Assembly: GCA_016280345.1 (NCBI GenBank)
Contig: JAEEGN010000093.1
Span: 1 to 29,632 of the forward strand
Reading direction: 5' to 3'
Source: Selenomonadaceae bacterium
Lineage (GTDB): Bacteria > Bacillota > Negativicutes > Selenomonadales > Selenomonadaceae
Length of the DNA stretch: 29,632 nucleotides
Part shown: positions 7,645 to 13,747 of the stretch, piece by piece
Layout: each line of letters starts with the position of its first letter
How positions within the stretch are numbered: position 1 is the stretch's first letter
Program-made: the position numbers and the translations under genes
The notes under the pieces: generated by a model
The model's database searches: none
What the model saw: the letters and a program-made list of their open reading frames with translations, nothing else
What the model was told of the DNA's origin: nothing

Positions 7645-8927
7645 GCGTCATCCCCCTTTTCACCCGGCCTGGATTTCACCATGTTGGCGACGATGACGAA
7701 AGGCGCGTAAATGAGAATGTCCAGGATGAGCCATATTGCTTGCAGAACGCCGCCCATGAACGAGCCGGTACTGAGGGTTCCGCAGAGGATGGGCGGTACC
7801 ATCCAGGGAAGGTCGAACTTGAAGATGGGGACAATGCCGGCGCTGATCGCCAGCCAGCCGGTTAAAACATTCGCCAGCGGCGCCAGGAGATAGGGCAGAA
7901 GAAGGATGGGATTGAGCATGACGGGCAGGCCGAAAACAATGACTTCCTGCAAATTAAACACCAGCGTCGGCAGGCAAAATTTGACTACGGAGCGTCGATC
8001 TTCGTTGCGGGCGAATACCAGAATGGCAATGGCGAGGCCCCAGATGTGAACCGTACTGGCGTTGAAAAAGACGCTCGTGAAGAGGTATTCGCCCGCTCCC
8101 GCCTGATTGGCCATCTGGGCCGGGTTATAGACAGTCCGGATAAGCGGCGCCATAAACATATCGCCGTGAAGCCCGAACCACCAGAAAACGCTCTTGAAGA
8201 ACTGGAAGAATAGAGCCAATCGCAACGTATTCGCGGATTGCTCCGGGGTAAAAGACGAAAGGAGCCCGTCGAGGAACGGTTCCGCTTCCCGGTGCAACGC
8301 AGCCATCAGGAAAAAGAGCAACATCGTAAGGAGGACGGAAGGGAAAAGCCGGATGTATTTTTCCACCCGGGGCGACAACAAAGCGTTTTCTCCCCAGTGG
8401 AGTGAGTGGCGCTGGGAAAGCCAGGAAAACACGCGGGCGGCTACTGCTGCGGAAAGGGCCGCGGTCCAAAAGGAGCCGATGGATACTGAGCTCGCCGTTC
8501 CTCCCGGCGACGCGGTCAGGATTGAATGCCCTGCCAGAGCGCAGAACGTGGCAATCCCCGGGTCACCGCCCCAAAGCTCGGCTAACGGGCGGGCCAGCGA
8601 CATCGTCATGAGCAGACCGATGAAGCCAAAACCGATTTGAACAACTTGCCGATAACGTTCCAGGGTTTCCACCAGCGCTGAACTGCGATATTCCTCGCCC
8701 TGCAATCCATTGGTCAGGACGGATCCAAGTCCCAGCCCGTCCGGCCCCAGGAGCGGCCCGTAGGGATTGAGGAGAAGTTCCTGGGCCGCTGCCAGGACAG
8801 CTATTGTCAGCATGAACGGCAGCAGGCGGAAAAAGGAATTCTGGAGTACCGCCATGTAAGGATTGCGGGAGAGCCGGTCCGCCCAAGGCTCCAAAACTCT
8901 CTCCACCCAATCGAAGAATCGGTCCAA
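7641..8927 (-). CDS. PTS EIIC-like membrane protein (lactose/cellobiose type), no EIIA/EIIB partner
   Basis: EIIC proteins are the membrane channels of sugar phosphotransferase systems. This 428-residue protein has about ten hydrophobic segments and recognisable EIIC landmarks: SIGSFWTAALSAAVAARVF, FWWFGLHGD, and FNLQEVIVFGLPVMLNPILL. The last corresponds to the usual FNINEPIIFGLPIVLNP sugar-binding loop, where the catalytic-region Glu is kept but Asn-Glu-Pro becomes Gln-Glu-Val. No EIIB or EIIA domain is fused or encoded nearby, so ordinary PTS transport is not supported by the context. The start is a TTG at 8927 with AAAGGAGG 10 nt upstream. The gene overlaps the BMP gene by 4 nt. I suspect a membrane co-sensor or facilitator for the kinase; an energy-independent permease is the alternative. 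Confidence 0.85.
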   Translation of the reverse strand: MDRFFDWVERVLEPWADRLSRNPYMAVLQNSFFRLLPFMLTIAVLAAAQELLLNPYGPLLGPDGLGLGSVLTNGLQGEEYRSSALVETLERYRQVVQIGFGFIGLLMTMSLARPLAELWGGDPGIATFCALAGHSILTASPGGTASSVSIGSFWTAALSAAVAARVFSWLSQRHSLHWGENALLSPRVEKYIRLFPSVLLTMLLFFLMAALHREAEPFLDGLLSSFTPEQSANTLRLALFFQFFKSVFWWFGLHGDMFMAPLIRTVYNPAQMANQAGAGEYLFTSVFFNASTVHIWGLAIAILVFARNEDRRSVVKFCLPTLVFNLQEVIVFGLPVMLNPILLLPYLLAPLANVLTGWLAISAGIVPIFKFDLPWMVPPILCGTLSTGSFMGGVLQAIWLILDILIYAPFVIVANMVKSRPGEKGDDA

Positions 8928-8992
8928 AGCGTGTTTCCCTCCTTTGCCGTCCGTGGTGTAGCTTTTTTCTGGCCATCGTCAGCGTTCCATGC

Positions 8993-9034
8993 AAAACGCC
9001 CCGGCGGCGTCCGTTGCGGGAGGGCCGTCCGGGG
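8993..9034 (-). terminator. GC-rich stem-loop with short T-run, likely attenuator after the first gene of the signalling operon
   Basis: On the minus strand CCCCGGACGGC (9034-9024) pairs with GCCGCCGGGG (9008-8999), a 10-bp stem with one bulged A. It is followed by CGTTTTGC. It begins 6 nt after the stop of the response regulator gene. The T-run is short, so partial termination is more likely than a full stop. I see no clear new promoter between here and the EIIC gene. Confidence 0.55.
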
Positions 9035-9040
9035 CCTGGT

Positions 9041-9454
9041 TCATTTTCTGGAGTTGTCTGCAGGGGGCGCCGCTTCCGGGGAAGGGGACAGCGCCTTTGC
9101 TACCCGGTCCGTCAGGTCCTGCGGCATGAATGGCTTTTTGATGTAGTCCTTTACACCCATCAATCCGGCCTTTACGACCGTTTCCCGGTCGGAGGATGCC
9201 GTGAGGAAAATGACCGGGATATCCATCAGGTCCGGTCGCTTCCGTATGAGTTCCAGCGTCTTGATTCCATCCATGATGGGCATCTTGATGTCCAGCAGGA
9301 CGAGGTCTACCGAATGCCGTTGCATAACATCGATACACTGGAGACCGGAACTGGCTAGCAGGACATCGTATTTCCCAACTTTTTTCAATATGATCTCGGC
9401 CATTTTGAGATTCATGTCGTCGTCATCAACGACGAGAACAGTGTTCGTTGCCAT
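9041..9454 (-). CDS. Single-domain (CheY-like) response regulator
   Basis: The 137-residue protein is one receiver domain with no DNA-binding or enzymatic output. It has the acidic cluster at Asp10-13, the phosphoacceptor Asp55 in LLDIKMPIMDG, Thr85 in FLTAS, and Lys107 in KKPF, so it should be phosphorylated normally. A short Pro/Ala-rich tail follows residue 122. I chose the ATG at 9454 because AAGGAGG lies 8 nt upstream; an in-frame upstream start at 9502 would add 16 residues with no domain. It is the first gene of the signalling locus, with its own strong promoter and an attenuator-like hairpin behind it, so it is probably made in excess of the kinase. It may act as a relay intermediate or by protein contact. 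Confidence 0.93.
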   Translation of the reverse strand: MATNTVLVVDDDDMNLKMAEIILKKVGKYDVLLASSGLQCIDVMQRHSVDLVLLDIKMPIMDGIKTLELIRKRPDLMDIPVIFLTASSDRETVVKAGLMGVKDYIKKPFMPQDLTDRVAKALSPSPEAAPPADNSRK

Positions 9455-9534
9455 GGCAGTTGCCTCCTTCTGGCGACAGGTCTGAACCGTATGCTGCCGC
9501 AATCATTTGTCATGCTTCTGATGGTATCATGGAA

Positions 9535-9564
9535 ATTATACTCCCTGGAGCGGGGCACTGTCCA
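9535..9564 (-). promoter_or_regulatory. Sigma-70-type promoter of the signalling operon
   Basis: On the minus strand, TGGACA (9564-9559) and a perfect TATAAT (9540-9535) are separated by 18 bp. Transcription would start near 9528, leaving a leader of about 73 nt before the regulator ATG at 9454. Confidence 0.7.
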
Positions 9565-9580
9565 CCGGGAACCGCCGGCG

Positions 9581-10849
9581 TCACGCCTGCCCCTTGAAAC
9601 GGGAACCGGAAAAATCCAGAGTGGCAAAGTAATCCGCCAGGGTTTCCGCCCGTCGGATGAGCTTCACGGAGCCGTCTTCCTTGAGCAGCAATTCGGCGCT
9701 TCGGAGTTTGCCGTTGTAATTGAAGCCCATGGCATGACCGTGGGCGCCGGTGTCATAGATGATCAGGCGGTCGCCGATGCGGATTTCCGGCAGCCAACGG
9801 TCGATGGCGAATTTGTCGTTGTTCTCGCAGAGGGAGCCGGTGACGTCGTACACGTGATCGCAGATGGCGTCCTCCCGGCCGGCAACGGTGATATGATGAT
9901 AGGCACCGTACATCGCAGGGCGCATGAGATTCGCCATACAGGCATCGAGTCCAATGTAATCCTTGTAAGTCTTCTTCTCATGCAGGACGGTTGCCACCAG
10001 CCAGCCGTAAGGACCGGTGATGGCGCGGCCGGACTCCATGGCGATGGCCAGCCCGTCAAGGCCGGCGGGCTTGATGATCTCGTCATAGACTGTCTGTATG
10101 CCTTTACCGATGGTTTTGAGGTTCACGGCGTTGTCTTCAGGATGGTAAGGAATCCCGATGCCACCGCCAAGGTTGACGAACTCCAGCCGGATGCCGAGTT
10201 TCTGGTAGATCTCCACGGCAGTCGTGAACATAAGGCGGGCGGTATTGATGAAGGAATCGGCGTGAAGCTCGTTGGAGATGACCATGCAGTGGAGGCCGAA
10301 CCGCTTTACGCCGCGCTCCTGGGCAATGCGGTAAGCCTGCAGGAGTTGGTCGTGCATCAGGCCGTACTTCGCTTCTTCAGGCTTGCCAATGATATCGTTG
10401 CCGGCCACACAGGCTCCGGGATTGTAACGGAATGAGAGGCAGTCCGGGAAGCCGGCGTGTTTTTCCAGATAGTCGATGTGGGAGATGTCGTCGAGGTTGA
10501 TGATGGCACCCAGCTGCCGGGCTTTCTGGAACTCATCCGCCGGGGTGTCGTTAGAGGTCAGCATGATCGCTTCGCCGGTGATACCGGCCATCTCCGCCAG
10601 ACGGAGCTCCGCCAGGGAGGAGCAATCCGCGCCTGCACCTTCCTCGCGCATAATCTCCAGCAGATAAGGATTTGGCGCCGCCTTCACCGCGAAGTGCTCG
10701 CGGAAGGAAGGCGCCCAGGCAAAGGCGGCAAAAAGTCGCCGAAGATTCTGGCGAATCGCTTTTTCGTCGTATATATGGAAAGGCGTTGGGTACTCGCGGA
10801 TGATTTCCTCCAGCCGCGACGCACTCACCGGGAATGTTTTCTTGGGCAT
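9581..10849 (-). CDS. lysA: Diaminopimelate decarboxylase-type PLP enzyme
   Basis: This alanine-racemase-fold decarboxylase would convert meso-diaminopimelate to lysine in the cytoplasm. The 422-residue length is typical. Lys56 in HFAVKAAPNP is the PLP-binding lysine. GAGADCSSLAEL follows at about 72-83, the LHCMV strand comes in the middle of the barrel, and NLGGGIGIPY supplies the phosphate-binding glycines. The C-terminal domain has GSLCENNDKFA, with the Cys that completes the partner active site across the dimer, and YDTGAHGHAMGFNYNG with the conserved Tyr. A GAGGAGG site precedes the ATG. Related ornithine/lysine decarboxylases share this fold; I favour lysA from the overall motif set. 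It stands alone, with a promoter in the gltX intergenic region, and has no clear terminator before the next operon. Confidence 0.85.
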   Translation of the reverse strand: MPKKTFPVSASRLEEIIREYPTPFHIYDEKAIRQNLRRLFAAFAWAPSFREHFAVKAAPNPYLLEIMREEGAGADCSSLAELRLAEMAGITGEAIMLTSNDTPADEFQKARQLGAIINLDDISHIDYLEKHAGFPDCLSFRYNPGACVAGNDIIGKPEEAKYGLMHDQLLQAYRIAQERGVKRFGLHCMVISNELHADSFINTARLMFTTAVEIYQKLGIRLEFVNLGGGIGIPYHPEDNAVNLKTIGKGIQTVYDEIIKPAGLDGLAIAMESGRAITGPYGWLVATVLHEKKTYKDYIGLDACMANLMRPAMYGAYHHITVAGREDAICDHVYDVTGSLCENNDKFAIDRWLPEIRIGDRLIIYDTGAHGHAMGFNYNGKLRSAELLLKEDGSVKLIRRAETLADYFATLDFSGSRFKGQA

Positions 10850-10884
10850 GGAACGAGCCTCCTCTGTTGATATGTAACACTTCC

Positions 10885-10912
10885 ATTATACAGGACTTCG
10901 CCGGAAAAGCAA
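10885..10912 (-). promoter_or_regulatory. Promoter of lysA
   Basis: TTGCTT (10912-10907) and TATAAT (10890-10885) lie 16 bp apart on the minus strand, about 36 nt before the lysA start codon. The rest of the 187-bp divergent gap to gltX holds a 6-bp stem GGACGG/CCGTCC (10920-10946) of unknown meaning and no T-box that I can recognise. Confidence 0.65.
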
Positions 10913-11036
10913 GAGCGGCGGACGGTCTTGCGGAGCGTCCCGTCCTGAAAACTTTTTGTCGGTGAAACAGGTTTCCCGTTTCTTTTTCCTGTCCTTTGTA
11001 GTAAAATTGAATCATCAAGATTGGGAGGTCATTGCA

Positions 11037-12485
11037 TTGGTAAAGGTTCGAACGCGTTTCGCCCCGAGTCCGACGGGGTATATGCACATCGGCAATCTTC
11101 GGACGGCACTGTACGCCTATCTCTTCGCCAAGGCGAAGGGGGGCGATTTCATCCTGCGGATAGAGGACACCGATCGGGCCCGCTATGTGGCGGACGCGGT
11201 GGATTTCATCAAGGATTCGCTTTCGGCGGCGCATATCGTGCCCGACGAGGGACCGGATATCGGTGGCGAGGTGGGGCCGTATGTCCAGAGCGAACGGCAG
11301 GAAATTTACCGGAAATACGCCGAGGAGCTTATCGAGCGGGGGTATGCTTACCGCTGTTTCTGTGCGCATGACGAAAGCCGGGAGGAGAAGGGTTTCGCTG
11401 GCTATGACCGCCGATGCCGTGACCTCGCGCCGGAGGAAATCGAAGGGCATCTTGCCGCCGGCGATTCCTACGTGGTCCGCCAGAAGATGCCGCTGACCGG
11501 CACCACGTCCTTTACTGACGTCATTCACGGGAATATCGTCATTCAGAACAGCGAGATTGAGGATCAGGTGCTCATCAAGCGGGACGGGATGCCGACATAC
11601 AATTTTGCAAACGTGGTGGACGACCATCTGATGGGGGTTACGCATATCATTCGGGGGACGGAATTCATTACTTCGACACCGAAGCATGTCCTGCTCTATG
11701 AGGCCTTTGGCTGGGAGATGCCGGCCTTCGTCCATCTGGCTCCGGTCATGGGAAAGAATGAGGACGGCTCGGTTTCGAAGCTTTCGAAGCGTCACGGGGC
11801 AACCAGTTTTGCCGAACTGACCGGCATGGGCTATCTGCCGGAGGCCATTACGAATTACGTGGCGCTGTTGGGCTGGAGTCCGAAATCGAATCAGGAACTC
11901 TTTACGATGGAGGAACTGAAAGCAATCTTTACCCTGGAAGGCCTCAGCAAATCACCGGCGGTGTTTGACTACGCCAAGCTGGACTGGTTCAACGGCGAAT
12001 ATTTCAAGAAAATGACGGACTTCGACTTCTCGAAGCTCGCCCGGCCCTTTGCCGGGGAACTCACGGAGGAACTGGACAAGAAATGGCTCTATCTCTGCGG
12101 CCTCCTGCGAACCCGCGTGGCCCGCTTCAACCAAATACCGGAGCAGATCGCGTTCTTCCGCGAGCTGCCCGCATATGAGGCGGAGCTGTTCATCAACAAG
12201 CGCAACAAAGTGACGCCGGAACTGGCGGGGACGATTTTGCCGGCGGCACTGACGGCGCTGGAGTCGCTGCCCGATTGGACGCCCTATGCCATTGACTCCA
12301 CCATGCAGGGCGTTGTCCTCCGTAGCGGACAGAAACTGGGGACTGTGATGTGGCCACTTCGCGTTGCGCTTTCCGGGCAGAAAGTCACGCCAGGCGGCGT
12401 CACGGAACTGCTGTATCTCCTGGGACAGGAAGAATCCGTAAAAAGATTGGAAAAAGGTATTGCCAAATTAAAAGAAATGGTGTAA
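11037..12485 (+). CDS. gltX: Glutamate--tRNA ligase
   Basis: This class I synthetase attaches glutamate to tRNA-Glu (and to tRNA-Gln in organisms that use GatCAB). The start is a TTG at 11037, 7 nt after GGGAGGT. It gives 482 residues, the usual length; an ATG 81 nt upstream would add a tail absent from the family. The protein opens VKVRTRFAPSPTG and carries HIGN as the HIGH motif (residues 17-20). It has the Cys-containing zinc/acceptor-stem region near CFCAHDESREEKGFAGYDRR, and SKLSKRHG is the KMSKS loop. The C-terminal anticodon-binding helices follow. The stop codon is only 9 nt before a tRNA-Glu gene, so enzyme and substrate RNA are neighbours and may share transcripts. Confidence 0.97.
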   Translation: MVKVRTRFAPSPTGYMHIGNLRTALYAYLFAKAKGGDFILRIEDTDRARYVADAVDFIKDSLSAAHIVPDEGPDIGGEVGPYVQSERQEIYRKYAEELIERGYAYRCFCAHDESREEKGFAGYDRRCRDLAPEEIEGHLAAGDSYVVRQKMPLTGTTSFTDVIHGNIVIQNSEIEDQVLIKRDGMPTYNFANVVDDHLMGVTHIIRGTEFITSTPKHVLLYEAFGWEMPAFVHLAPVMGKNEDGSVSKLSKRHGATSFAELTGMGYLPEAITNYVALLGWSPKSNQELFTMEELKAIFTLEGLSKSPAVFDYAKLDWFNGEYFKKMTDFDFSKLARPFAGELTEELDKKWLYLCGLLRTRVARFNQIPEQIAFFRELPAYEAELFINKRNKVTPELAGTILPAALTALESLPDWTPYAIDSTMQGVVLRSGQKLGTVMWPLRVALSGQKVTPGGVTELLYLLGQEESVKRLEKGIAKLKEMV

Positions 12486-12488
12486 TAT
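12460..12488 (+). promoter_or_regulatory. Possible tRNA-Glu promoter inside the 3' end of gltX
   Basis: TTGCCA (12460-12465) and TAATAT (12483-12488) are 17 bp apart. A start about 7 nt downstream would fall almost exactly on the first base of the tRNA (12495). The -10 is only a 4/6 match, so read-through from gltX is the alternative. Confidence 0.35.
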
Positions 12489-12494
12489 AAATGT

Positions 12495-12569
12495 GGCTCC
12501 TTCGTCAAGTGGTTAAGACACCGCCCTCTCACGGCGGGTTCACCGGTTCGAATCCGGTAGGAGTCACCA
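12495..12569 (+). tRNA. tRNA-Glu (anticodon CTC), CCA encoded
   Basis: The 75-nt cloverleaf is complete. Acceptor GGCTCCT pairs with AGGAGTC with one G-T wobble. The anticodon arm CCGCC/GGCGG carries loop CTCTCAC with anticodon CTC, reading GAG codons. The T-arm CCGGTTCGAATCCGG is canonical. Discriminator A is followed by an encoded CCA. It lies 9 nt downstream of gltX, whose product charges it. Confidence 0.97.
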
Positions 12570-12580
12570 ATCGACACCTT

Positions 12581-12610
12581 CCCCGGAGCATTCGCTCTGG
12601 GGTTTTCTTT
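12581..12610 (+). terminator. Terminator after gltX/tRNA-Glu
   Basis: CCCCGGAGC (12581-12589) pairs with GCTCTGGGG (12594-12602), with one G-U pair and a 4-nt loop, and is followed by TTTTCTTTT. Confidence 0.85.
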
Positions 12611-12646
12611 TCGCCGCCGGACAGGCGGGATAGGGGAGGACATCCC

Positions 12647-12877
12647 ATGAGCCACATGATTTCGTCCCAGCTCAGGGTCGGCCGCATTTTCGGGGACCGT
12701 GAGGCCGGCGAGTACGTCTATATGCCGGCCGGCGAGGTGGGATTACCGGAGCCGGTGTTCGTCTTCGAGACTGACGGCCGTTGTGAGGATGTGTCCCTGA
12801 CAGAAGCTCTGCGCCTGATTCGCGTGCTGGGTCTGCGTCCTGTCTGCCATCCTCGCCTGGGAGACTCATCCTGCTGA
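12647..12877 (+). CDS. Small protein of unknown function, 76 residues
   Basis: I do not recognise this protein. The ATG at 12647 has GGGGAGGA 7 nt upstream. The product, starting MSHMISSQLRVGRIFG, is mostly beta-prone in its first half (GEYVYMPAGEV, PVFVFETDG) and has a helical SLTEALRLIRVLG near residue 52, ending in a Cys-containing tail. It has no signal peptide or membrane segment. It lies 28 nt before a Phd/YefM-type antitoxin gene on the same strand. It does not show RelE, Doc or other toxin motifs that I know. The convincing ribosome site and the close spacing to the next gene support it being real. Confidence 0.6.
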   Translation: MSHMISSQLRVGRIFGDREAGEYVYMPAGEVGLPEPVFVFETDGRCEDVSLTEALRLIRVLGLRPVCHPRLGDSSC

Positions 12878-12905
12878 CGGCGACGCGTGAAAGGAGCCGA
12901 TTCTT

Positions 12906-13094
12906 ATGATAGCCATCGCTTCCGGCGATTTCCTGAAGGAGTTCACCTTGATAGCCGACCGCGCCAACGAAGAGGGGGAGACGTTCATTGTCCAGCGGCC
13001 GGATAGCCGTAATGTAGTGTTGATGTCGCTGGAAACCTACAATGCAATACAGAAGAAGCTCTATGAAGCGAAACGGAAAGAGGCCGGCGAGTGA
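12906..13094 (+). CDS. Phd/YefM-family antitoxin-like protein, no recognisable toxin partner
   Basis: Phd/YefM proteins are small DNA-binding antitoxins that repress their own operon and neutralise a toxin such as YoeB, RelE or Doc. The 62 residues fit the N-terminal domain: the DFLKEFTLIADRANEEGETF helix region, a strand with VQRPDSRNVVLMS, and LETYNAIQKKLYE. It lacks the longer toxin-binding tail and ends in a basic KRKEAGE. AAGGAG lies about 10 nt before the ATG. No toxin gene follows; the next gene is convergent. The last eleven codons are one arm of a 29-bp perfect inverted repeat, so the 3' end of its mRNA folds into a long hairpin. Confidence 0.8.
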   Translation: MIAIASGDFLKEFTLIADRANEEGETFIVQRPDSRNVVLMSLETYNAIQKKLYEAKRKEAGE

Positions 13095-13123
13095 CGCCGG
13101 CCTCTTTCCGTTTCGCTTCATAG
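13061..13123. repeat. 29-bp perfect inverted repeat overlapping the end of the antitoxin-like gene
   Basis: Arms 13061-13089 and 13095-13123 are exact reverse complements around the 5-nt loop AGTGA, which contains the antitoxin-like gene's TGA stop. The left arm is coding sequence. The right arm ends 3 nt before the stop of the convergent MBL hydrolase gene. No T-run follows on either strand. It may be a shared mRNA 3'-end or processing hairpin, or the trace of a duplication-inversion. Confidence 0.95.
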
Positions 13124-13126
13124 CCG

Positions 13127-13747
13127 TTACCAGTTCAAGAAAGGATTATACATCTTTTCCCGGCCGATGGTAGTGGCCGGACCGTGGCCGGAATAGACCA
13201 CCGTGTCTTCCGGTAGCGGCAGGAGTTTTTTCTTGATGTTGCCAACGAGTTGCGGCTCAGAGCCGCCGGGGAAATCGGTACGGCCGATGGAGCCGGCAAA
13301 CAGGGTGTCGCCGCTGAAGCAGACGCCATCGCTTACGAAACACACGCCGCCCGGTGAGTGACCCGGTGTATGGAGCACCTGGAAAGTGAGGTCACCGAAG
13401 CGCAGAGTATCTCCCTCGTTGAGGAAGTGCTCCGCCGGTTTTGAGAGGGCATTGTACCCCATGAAAGCAGAGAGATTCGCCCGAGGATCGGTAAGCATGA
13501 CGGCATCGGCCTGGTGAATGTAAAGCGGTGCGCCGGTGGCCTCGCGGATGGCGTCATTGGCGCCGATGTGGTCACCGTGGCCGTGGGTGTCCAACACCGC
13601 TTTCACTGTAATGCCAGCCTTCTTGATGTAGTCCAGAATGACCGGTCCGTCACCACCGGGGTCGATAACAACGCCAATCCCGGCTTCATCGGAAACAACG
13701 TAGCAGTTAACCTCAATCGGTCCGACGATAAAGCTCTTGATCTTCAA
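13127..13747 (-). CDS. MBL-fold metallo-hydrolase (glyoxalase II-like)
   Basis: This 206-residue cytoplasmic protein has the metallo-beta-lactamase fold. The metal-binding motif THGHGDH is at 54-60 (His55, His57, Asp59, His60). Later ligands are seen in HTPGHSPGG, GDTLF and YSGHGP. The size and the order of motifs fit the short glyoxalase-II-like hydrolases often found beside relA in Firmicutes. It lacks the C-terminal glutathione-binding domain of true GloB, so the substrate is uncertain. The start is a TTG at 13747 overlapping the relA stop by 4 nt (TTGA), with GGAGAG inside the relA end, so translation is probably coupled. Its stop is 32 nt from that of the convergent antitoxin-like gene, across the inverted repeat. 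Confidence 0.88.
   Translation of the reverse strand: MKIKSFIVGPIEVNCYVVSDEAGIGVVIDPGGDGPVILDYIKKAGITVKAVLDTHGHGDHIGANDAIREATGAPLYIHQADAVMLTDPRANLSAFMGYNALSKPAEHFLNEGDTLRFGDLTFQVLHTPGHSPGGVCFVSDGVCFSGDTLFAGSIGRTDFPGGSEPQLVGNIKKKLLPLPEDTVVYSGHGPATTIGREKMYNPFLNW

Noticed and set aside
10920..11036. T-box or other tRNA-sensing leader before gltX
   Set aside because: I see only a short GGACGG/CCGTCC stem and no T-box sequence or terminator/antiterminator pair.
10956..11036. N-terminal extension of gltX from an upstream ATG
   Set aside because: The added 27 residues are outside the family, and a strong ribosome site points to the TTG at 11037.
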